Part shown: piece after piece, positions 58,227 to 64,000 of the stretch
Layout: each line of letters starts with the position of its first letter
How positions within the stretch are numbered: position 1 is the first letter of the stretch
Source: Candidatus Saccharimonas sp.
Lineage (GTDB): Bacteria; Patescibacteriota; Saccharimonadia; Saccharimonadales; Saccharimonadaceae
Length of the DNA: 64,000 nt
Direction: 5' to 3'
Assembly: GCA_022736555.1 (NCBI GenBank)
Contig: DZCW01000001.1
Span: 62,001-126,000, forward strand
Notes under the pieces: model-generated
What the model saw: the letters and a program-made list of their open reading frames with translations, nothing else
What the model was told of the DNA's origin: nothing
Databases searched by the model: none
Position numbers and translations under genes: made by a program

Positions 58227-59858
58227 ATGATTGCCGATATTACCATTACAGAGAAGAGTTTTGGTCCCAAGATTTTAATGACTGGGATTAAATTCAGTAT
58301 CAACGACGGCGAAAAAGTTGGCGTAGTTGGTCGTAATGGTGTCGGTAAGTCCACGCTTTTCGGTATACTGACTGGCGAAGACAAGGATTTTACTGGTGAA
58401 ATCATATTCAAACGTGGCACTGTTGTAGTGTCAACCGCCCAGGAGCATCATAATTTGGGCGATATAACTGTCTTGCAATATATCCTATCTGGCCTGCCTG
58501 AATATACGAAACTCAGCAATATTATGGAAACCTATCCCGAGACTATGGGCGATAATATGAAATTAATCGACGAATACACCCAGGCTTTAATGCGATTTGA
58601 TGAAAAAGGTTTTTATCAAATCGAGGATGTAATTGAACGAGAACTTGATAACTTTCAGCTACCAGGGGTGGCTCATCGTGCCTTTTCTACCCTATCTGGT
58701 GGTCAAAAACGCCTAATTGAAATCGTCAAAGTTATGCATAGTGATGCCGATCTAGCGCTTATTGATGAACCTACTAATCACATGGACTATGTAGCAAAAT
58801 CCCAATATATCGAATGGATGAAGGGTGCGCGCGAAGCGATGTTAGTAATCACCCACGATCGTGAAGTCCTGAGTGAAGTTGACCGCATTATCGAACTAAA
58901 GGATGGCGACAATGTGAGCTATAAGGGTAATTATGATGCTTATTTAAAACAAAATGCCGTCAGCACTGGCACTCAAATGAATGATTTCGAGATGATTGAG
59001 AAAAGAATCGTCAATCTAAAAACTAAAGTTATCGATTATCAACGACTCAAAGAAAAATCACGCAACCCCGGCACTATCCAAAAGTTTAAGCGCCTAGAGG
59101 AAAGATCACGCCAGGAATTAGCTGAGTTGCAGGCCAAAGAAAAGCCAACTTTCTGGATTGACAAGGAATCAGCTGAAAATCTAAATTACAAGGTTGCCGC
59201 TCAATACGATAAATTCAAAGCCAAAAATATCAGAATGAATATGAAAAACGAAGAATCGCGCAGTAAGCACGTCCTGATTACGGCACGAGATTTGTCATTG
59301 GGGTACGATCGACCACTCTTTAGCGGTGTTAATATTGATTTGCGCGAAGGTGAAGCCCTAGAATTACGCGGTAGAAATGGCGCTGGTAAAACTACACTAA
59401 TCAAGGCGTTATTAAGTGATAAATCAGTCAATAAATTCGCTGGTGAAATATCAATTGATAAACATGTCAGAATTGGTATATACGAGCAAGAAATCTCACC
59501 GACCTATTTTGGCATGGATCTAGAAACTGCCATCGAACGAATGTATTTGGACCGCAACTTACCAATTTCGACCACTAAAATTCGTAGTTTAATGAGTGAT
59601 TATCTGTTCATTGAAAATGATGGCAAAACGCCAATTTCACGTTTGTCGGGTGGTCAGAAAGCCAGGTTCCAGTTGATTGCGATGTTAGCTGATAGTCCAC
59701 AACTTTTGATTTTAGATGAACCAACTAATCACTTGGATTTACCAAGTATTGAAGAGCTGGAAACGGCTATGGCTAAATATAATGGCGCAGCGTTATATGT
59801 CAGCCATGACGGCTATTTCCGCCAGGCTATCGGTGGTGAAACACTACTAATTGGCTAA
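58227..59858 (+). CDS. ABC-F family ribosome-associated ATPase
   Basis: The 543-residue protein has two ABC cassettes and no membrane domain. Cassette 1 has GRNGVGKSTLFG and LSGGQKRLIEIVKVMHSDAD with LIDEPTNHMD. Cassette 2 has GRNGAGKTTLIK and LSGGQKARFQLIAML with LILDEPTNHLD. A charged linker of about 80 residues (ERSRQELAELQAKEKP region) lies between them, corresponding to the P-site tRNA interaction motif. ABC-F proteins resolve stalled ribosomes or regulate translation; the subfamily (EttA, Uup, YkpA-like) is not assigned. Confidence 0.92.
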   Translation: MIADITITEKSFGPKILMTGIKFSINDGEKVGVVGRNGVGKSTLFGILTGEDKDFTGEIIFKRGTVVVSTAQEHHNLGDITVLQYILSGLPEYTKLSNIMETYPETMGDNMKLIDEYTQALMRFDEKGFYQIEDVIERELDNFQLPGVAHRAFSTLSGGQKRLIEIVKVMHSDADLALIDEPTNHMDYVAKSQYIEWMKGAREAMLVITHDREVLSEVDRIIELKDGDNVSYKGNYDAYLKQNAVSTGTQMNDFEMIEKRIVNLKTKVIDYQRLKEKSRNPGTIQKFKRLEERSRQELAELQAKEKPTFWIDKESAENLNYKVAAQYDKFKAKNIRMNMKNEESRSKHVLITARDLSLGYDRPLFSGVNIDLREGEALELRGRNGAGKTTLIKALLSDKSVNKFAGEISIDKHVRIGIYEQEISPTYFGMDLETAIERMYLDRNLPISTTKIRSLMSDYLFIENDGKTPISRLSGGQKARFQLIAMLADSPQLLILDEPTNHLDLPSIEELETAMAKYNGAALYVSHDGYFRQAIGGETLLIG

Positions 59859-59869
59859 AGAACTTATGC

Positions 59870-59875
59870 TATACT
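59870..59875 (+). promoter_or_regulatory. Extended -10 (TGC-TATACT) of the RCC1 surface protein
   Basis: Ends 6 nt before ATG 59882; leaderless expected. Confidence 0.55.
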
Positions 59876-59881
59876 AAGGCT

Positions 59882-62704
59882 ATGAAATTTCGGCGTTCAA
59901 GTGGGTTTGCCCTTCCTACCGTACTAGTCGTGTCTGTCGTAATGATGATTGTATTATTAGTGGCTGTAACTTCAACCGCCTCTGTCCGTGTAGCTTTGAC
60001 ATCACAATATTATAACCAGTTGTCTAAAACAGCTGGCGAGGCTGGTGTTGCCTATGCCAAAGCCTGCCTGAGTGCCAATAATGGTGTTTCGCAGTGGTCA
60101 AACGCCCAACCGCTTAAACCAAATACCGATTGTACCGGCACTGCTCTCGCGGGCGTGACTTGTCCATCGGCGGATACGCACTGTTCTGTCGTGAGTGACG
60201 GCAATGTTAGTAGCACTTTTTCGGTTGGCCTGGACCAATTGACTACCCCCAATGGCGGGTGGAGCCAAGTGGTATCTGGGTATTATCACACCTGTGCTAT
60301 CGCTATATCAAATAGCAAGATTTATTGTTGGGGTAATAACAGTAGTGGCCAGTTAGGTGACGGTTCGATTATTACTAGCCCTATTCCTACTACCGTCGAT
60401 ACTTCTGGTGTTTTGAGCGGGTTGACGATCAAAGCTATCGCGGCCGGAGGTTACCATACTTGTGTTATCGCTTCGGACGATAGGGCTTATTGCTGGGGCA
60501 ATAACGGTAGTGGGCAGCTGGGTAATAACTCGACCACTAATAGTTCGATACCCGTGGCCGTCGATACCTCTGGGGTTTTAAATGGGCTAACAGTCAAAGC
60601 TATTTCGGCTGGGTATAATTTTACCTGCGCGATTGCTTCGGATAATAATACTTATTGTTGGGGCGACAATAGTTATGGAGGGCAGCTCGGCAATAACTCT
60701 TCTACTAGCAGTTCGGTACCTGTTGCCGTTACTACTTCTGGGGTATTGAGTGGTTTAACCGTTAAGGCAATAACGTCCAGTGATTATCACACCTGCGTGA
60801 TTGCTTCAAATAATAATGCCTATTGTTGGGGCTATGGTTCGAGCGGTAGCTATACCCTGGGCACTAATTCGGTCGCACTCAGTCGTGTACCAGTTGCTGT
60901 CACTACCTCTGGCGTGTTAAGTGGGCTGACTATTAATTCGATATCGGCCGGTGGTGAACATACCTGCGTAGTAGCTTCGAATAACAAGGCGTATTGTTGG
61001 GGCACTAACAGATATGGACAACTCGGTAACAATTCGACTACTAATAGTTCTACCGCGGTTGCAGTTACTACTTCTGGAGTTTTAAGCGGTCTAACCGTTA
61101 AGGCGGTCGCATCAGGCGATTCACATACCTGCGCGGTAGCTTCGAATAATAATTCTTATTGCTGGGGGTTAAACTCTTATGGGCAACTCGGTAATAACTC
61201 GACTACTAATAGCTTGGTCCCAGTCACCGTTACCACTTCTGGTGCTTTGAGCGGCTTAACTATCAAATTCGTAACGGCTGGGTCGCATCATAATTGCACA
61301 GTCGCCTCTAATGACAAGATATATTGTTGGGGTTATAACAGTTACGGCCAACTCGGGGCTAGTTCGTATAATAACAGTTCCGTTGCGGTTAGTTTGAATA
61401 TTACCGGTGCAATGATTAACGATATAACCTCAATAGGAACAACTAACCTATCGCGCACAACTGATAATACCATCTGGCGGCAGTATACTCAGGCGACACG
61501 ATTTAATTCGGTCAAAAAGACGTCGCAGAGCCAGATTGTGTTACAGGCAGTAGATGGCGGACTATTTCATACCTGTGCCATCGCTTCGGATAACAAAGCC
61601 TATTGTTGGGGAAATAATGGTAATGGCCAATTAGGTATTAATTCCACTACTAGCAAGTTTGTGCCCGTAGCGGTTATTTCCTCTGGAGTTTTAGCTGGCA
61701 AGACAATCAAGGCTATATCGCCTGGGTTCTATCATACCTGTGCCATAGCTTCGGATAACAAAGCCTATTGTTGGGGATCAGGATATAATGGTCAGTTAGG
61801 TGATAATACCACCGACCAAGATTATGTTCCGGTAGCCGTAAGCACATCAGGGGCTTTAAGTGGTTTAGGTATTACGGCGATAGCTGCTGGCGGTTATCAT
61901 AACTGTGTGATTGCCTCGAATAACAAAGCCTACTGCTGGGGTGCTGATTGGAGTGGTCAATTAGGTAATAATTCAACTTCTAATAGTTCAGTGCCAGTCG
62001 CAGTCACTACCTCTGGGGTTTTGAGTGGTTTAACGATTAAAGCAATTTCTAATGGCGAGAGCCACACCTGTGCTATTGCTTCTAATGATAAGGTTTATTG
62101 TTGGGGCGATAATAGCTATGGTCAATTAGGTAATAATTCAACAACCGACAGTTCAGTGCCAGTTGCCGTCACTACATCTGGGGTATTAAGCGGCTTAACT
62201 ATCAAGGCGCTATCGTTAGGTGGTTATCATACATGCGTAATTGCCTCAAACAACAAAACTTATTGTTGGGGTTATAACACCTATAGGCAGTTAGGTAATA
62301 ACTCAACATCTAACAGTTCAGTGCCAGTTGCCGTCACTACATCTGGGGTATTGAGTGGTTTAACGATCAAATTCTTGTCGGCTGGCGGCTATCATAACTG
62401 CGTGGTGGCCTCGAATAATAATGCCTATTGTTGGGGCCGTAATGATGATGGTCAATTAGGCAATAATTCTACCAATAATAGCTCTACGCCCGTAGCTGTT
62501 AATAACACTGGGGTTCTCAGTGGTTTGACGTTAAAATCAATCGCCGCTGGATTTTTTCATAACTGCGTGATTGCTTCGGATGACAACACCTATTGTTGGG
62601 GTGAAAATGCTCTCGGCGCATTGGGCAATAACTCAACTAATCAGAGCAGCGTCCCCGTCATGACATTAGTTATTCTCTACTATGACACTAGTATTTATTT
62701 TTAG
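59882..62704 (+). CDS. Prepilin-like protein with two seven-bladed RCC1 beta-propellers
   Basis: The 940-residue protein starts MKFRRSSGFALPTVLVVSVV, a type IV prepilin/PilX-like leader (cleavage after G8, no Glu at +5) and hydrophobic helix. About 90 residues of pilin-like sequence follow. Fourteen RCC1 repeats of about 53 residues come next, each with HTC-xIAS...YCWG...GQLGNNST. Seven lie before and seven after a non-RCC1 segment (about 515-560: TTNLSRTTDNTIWRQYTQAT), so two complete propellers are likely. The segment between resembles the C-terminal part of a pilin-like domain, suggesting propeller 1 is inserted in it (inference). Each blade has a Cys pair 9-10 residues apart, probably disulfide bonded. 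Likely a surface adhesin or pilus-tip protein. Confidence 0.85.
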   Translation: MKFRRSSGFALPTVLVVSVVMMIVLLVAVTSTASVRVALTSQYYNQLSKTAGEAGVAYAKACLSANNGVSQWSNAQPLKPNTDCTGTALAGVTCPSADTHCSVVSDGNVSSTFSVGLDQLTTPNGGWSQVVSGYYHTCAIAISNSKIYCWGNNSSGQLGDGSIITSPIPTTVDTSGVLSGLTIKAIAAGGYHTCVIASDDRAYCWGNNGSGQLGNNSTTNSSIPVAVDTSGVLNGLTVKAISAGYNFTCAIASDNNTYCWGDNSYGGQLGNNSSTSSSVPVAVTTSGVLSGLTVKAITSSDYHTCVIASNNNAYCWGYGSSGSYTLGTNSVALSRVPVAVTTSGVLSGLTINSISAGGEHTCVVASNNKAYCWGTNRYGQLGNNSTTNSSTAVAVTTSGVLSGLTVKAVASGDSHTCAVASNNNSYCWGLNSYGQLGNNSTTNSLVPVTVTTSGALSGLTIKFVTAGSHHNCTVASNDKIYCWGYNSYGQLGASSYNNSSVAVSLNITGAMINDITSIGTTNLSRTTDNTIWRQYTQATRFNSVKKTSQSQIVLQAVDGGLFHTCAIASDNKAYCWGNNGNGQLGINSTTSKFVPVAVISSGVLAGKTIKAISPGFYHTCAIASDNKAYCWGSGYNGQLGDNTTDQDYVPVAVSTSGALSGLGITAIAAGGYHNCVIASNNKAYCWGADWSGQLGNNSTSNSSVPVAVTTSGVLSGLTIKAISNGESHTCAIASNDKVYCWGDNSYGQLGNNSTTDSSVPVAVTTSGVLSGLTIKALSLGGYHTCVIASNNKTYCWGYNTYRQLGNNSTSNSSVPVAVTTSGVLSGLTIKFLSAGGYHNCVVASNNNAYCWGRNDDGQLGNNSTNNSSTPVAVNNTGVLSGLTLKSIAAGFFHNCVIASDDNTYCWGENALGALGNNSTNQSSVPVMTLVILYYDTSIYF
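60270..62660 (+). repeat. Fourteen RCC1-coding tandem repeats (about 160 bp period)
   Basis: DNA-level similarity is high among several units, especially those in 61,960-62,400, where long stretches such as GTAATAATTCAAC and TTGAGTGGTTTAAC recur. Recent unit duplication or conversion is likely. The assembly here should be treated with care. Confidence 0.8.
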
Positions 62705-62715
62705 GAATGATGTAT

Positions 62716-63783
62716 TTATTTTAATAGCCGGCGGGCTTCTTCGGTGTTTTTTGTATGCATTAATTTTTCACGAAGTTCGCTAGCGCCTGGAAAATCGCGA
62801 ATATAAATCTTGAAAAAGCGTTTTAACGGATCAAATTTGCGTGGTTCTAATTCACTAGAGTATTTGTCGTGTAGGTCTAGGTGGAGGTTTAGTAGGTTTA
62901 ACAGCTCTTTTTTATTATGTATATTCCGTTCGATATCACAACTAGCAAACGGCTTCACGCCGGGTACGAACAAGGGTCCCGACACCTTGTCGTCCTCGGG
63001 TTGCAGATGTTTGTTAGCTGCAATATCCAACGAATTAGCTGGCGACGGTCTAAACTTTTCAAACGCAAATGGATTACTAAAAACGCCACGACCGATCATG
63101 ATTCCATCTATGCCGTATGCATTAACTAACTCCATACCATGCTCACGATCACGAATATCGCCGTTGATTGTCAGTAGCGTATTAGGTGCTATTTCGTCGC
63201 GGAGTTTTTTAATATCGGGGATTAGTTCAAAGTGGGCTTTGACTTTACTCATTTCGCTGCGGGTGCGCAAGTGAACTGTTAGATTAACTATATCTTGGCG
63301 GAGTAAAAACCCGATCCAGTCTTGCCATTCGTTTGCTTTTATATCACCTAGACGAGTTTTAACACTAACTGGTAATCCCCCAGTTTTGGCGGCTCTGATT
63401 AATTCGCCAGCTAGTTCTGGTGTACGAATGAGGGCGCTGCCTGAACCAGTTTTGATGACTGATTTGTCAGGGCAACCCATATTGATGTCGATACCAGCGT
63501 AGCCCATTTCGGCCAATGCTAGACTCATTTTGGTAAATTCATCAGGTTTGTTGCCCCAGATTTGGGCAACTATAGGCTGTTCGTCACTAGTAAAAGCTAA
63601 CCGACCACGGGTGCTATGGGTGCCTTTTGGACTACAAAAACTCGAGGCATTAACAAATTCCGTGAAAAAAATATCTGGTTTGGCGGCACTGGCTATAACA
63701 TGGCGCCAAACGACGTCAGTTACTGCCTCCATCGGAGCTAGTGCAAAAAATGGTTTTGGTAGGTTATTCCAGAAATTTGTCAT
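62716..63783 (-). CDS. dus: tRNA-dihydrouridine synthase
   Basis: FMN-dependent reductase of tRNA uridines. The 355-residue TIM-barrel protein has [45 protein letters not shown] (catalytic C104), [22 protein letters not shown] and [15 protein letters not shown]. Relative to typical DusB it has a short insert near 265-285. Minus-strand GATAAT (63790-63795) is 6 nt before the ATG. It lies convergent to the RCC1 gene, 11 bp away. Confidence 0.93.
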   Translation of the reverse strand: MTNFWNNLPKPFFALAPMEAVTDVVWRHVIASAAKPDIFFTEFVNASSFCSPKGTHSTRGRLAFTSDEQPIVAQIWGNKPDEFTKMSLALAEMGYAGIDINMGCPDKSVIKTGSGSALIRTPELAGELIRAAKTGGLPVSVKTRLGDIKANEWQDWIGFLLRQDIVNLTVHLRTRSEMSKVKAHFELIPDIKKLRDEIAPNTLLTINGDIRDREHGMELVNAYGIDGIMIGRGVFSNPFAFEKFRPSPANSLDIAANKHLQPEDDKVSGPLFVPGVKPFASCDIERNIHNKKELLNLLNLHLDLHDKYSSELEPRKFDPLKRFFKIYIRDFPGASELREKLMHTKNTEEARRLLK

Positions 63784-63789
63784 TATATT

Positions 63790-63795
63790 ATTATC
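63790..63795 (-). promoter_or_regulatory. -10 box of dus (TGA-GATAAT)
   Basis: 6 nt before the dus ATG; leaderless expected. Confidence 0.45.
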
Positions 63796-63806
63796 TCATA
63801 AGGTGA

Positions 63807-63847
63807 TAAAAAATATCCCTAGCCTGGTTAAAAACCGAGCTAGGGAT
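63807..63847 (-). terminator. Intrinsic terminator of the zinc-ribbon gene
   Basis: ATCCCTAGC/GCTAGGGAT 9-bp stem with an inner GGTT/AACC, followed on the minus strand by A and six Ts. Ends the gene to its right before the dus promoter. Confidence 0.85.
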
Positions 63848-63866
63848 TGGGTGTGGTTGCGGGGGG

Positions 63867-64000
63867 TTAATGCTCTTTCTTGCTGCCTTTGCATACTGGA
63901 CAGTTGCCGCCGCCTGGGTATGTTCCGGCTAGAATGTCTTTGGTTGAGCATTCGGAGCAGCCTTTACCTTTGCATTTAGGGCATATCCCCGTACCCTTAC
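63867..64000 (-). CDS. Small zinc-ribbon protein (partial, 5' end outside window)
   Basis: The minus-strand frame enters from the window edge and ends at TAA 63867-63869, giving at least 43 residues. It carries DnaJ-type zinc repeats: CPKCKGKGCSEC, then a Gly-rich link, then CPVCKGSKKEH at the C-terminus. It is not in the supplied translations because of its length. A strong terminator follows. The missing N-terminus prevents assignment. Confidence 0.7.
   Translation of the reverse strand, partial: KGTGICPKCKGKGCSECSTKDILAGTYPGGGNCPVCKGSKKEH

Noticed and set aside
60270-62660. Regularly spaced repeats considered as a CRISPR or satellite array
   Set aside because: The unit is about 160 bp, continuously coding, and encodes RCC1 blades; repeats and spacers are not separable.
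62810-63274. 154-codon plus-strand frame inside dus
   Set aside because: Antisense shadow of a well-supported tRNA-dihydrouridine synthase gene; Ser/Arg-rich translation typical of such shadows.
1-64000. Recoded UGA (glycine) as in Gracilibacteria
   Set aside because: Several genes end naturally at TGA followed at once by the next start (for example the ATGA overlaps at 793, 10301 and 10669), so UGA is a stop here.

Overview
The window reads as one contiguous chromosomal segment of a Patescibacteria/CPR bacterium, most likely Candidatus Saccharibacteria (TM7). This is an inference from gene content and style: AT-rich sequence, compact genes, short intergenic gaps, many small membrane proteins, REC-only response regulators, a DUF3048 protein, a sortase, S41 and CHAP cell-wall enzymes, and a dcw cluster stripped to mraZ-rsmH-ftsL-ftsI-mraY-ftsW-murG-ftsQ (no murC-F, ftsA or ftsZ here). 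UGA is used as a stop codon (for example at the ends of ftsE and of the small histidine kinase), so the Gracilibacteria/Absconditabacteria UGA=Gly code does not apply. No phage, transposon, CRISPR array or rRNA operon was seen.

Layout. 1-4.8 kb: ftsE, ftsX, a CHAP/coiled-coil peptidoglycan hydrolase, an S41 protease and a receiver-only regulator, a coherent septal wall-hydrolysis cluster. 4.8-13.3 kb: rpmA, a Trm11-like methyltransferase, a flippase-like membrane protein, xseA-xseB, a small kinase/regulator pair coupled to recO, glyS and a PQ-loop-like membrane protein. 13.3-18.1 kb: a 21-residue Lys-rich ORF, rnhA, a KwaB-like (DUF4868) protein, an HD protein, a Pif1-like helicase and yvcK. 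18.2-26.7 kb: the dcw cluster, with a candidate MraZ operator over the mraZ promoter, a structured element, and a 21-codon ORF followed by a GC-rich hairpin. 26.7-27.5 kb: an 824-bp stretch with no convincing gene. 27.5-34.7 kb (minus): a VirD4/TraG-type ATPase, a sigma region 4 + HARE-HTH regulator, topA and dprA. 34.75-35.04 kb: an unannotated plus-strand structured RNA with its own promoter and a strong intrinsic terminator. 35.1-52 kb: small membrane proteins, pth-der, a degenerate histidine-phosphatase-like protein, an RluB/RsuA-type synthase, two sensor kinase/regulator pairs, tRNA-Glu, DUF3048, gltX, a PEGA protein and a sortase. 52-64 kb: tRNA-Leu, an HD protein, a repair/quality-control group (smpB, xth, Nudix, NnrD-like), a GT4 glycosyltransferase, an alpha/beta hydrolase, an ABC-F ATPase, a 940-residue prepilin/RCC1 protein, dus and a partial zinc-ribbon gene.

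The most general observation concerns promoters. More than two dozen genes have a -10 hexamer (TATAAT or close, often the extended TGN-TATAAT form) ending only 6-14 nt before the start codon, and about a dozen of these at 6-7 nt. Transcription would then begin on or just before the start codon, so leaderless or near-leaderless mRNA looks like the default. A minority (rpmA, mraZ, the sigma4/HARE gene, the ncRNA, one small membrane gene and the phosphatase-like gene) have -35/17-18 nt/-10 promoters, and the protein-coding ones have real 5' leaders. The strongest candidates for something undescribed are the structured RNA at 34.79-35.04 kb and the double seven-bladed RCC1 surface protein carrying a prepilin N-terminus.
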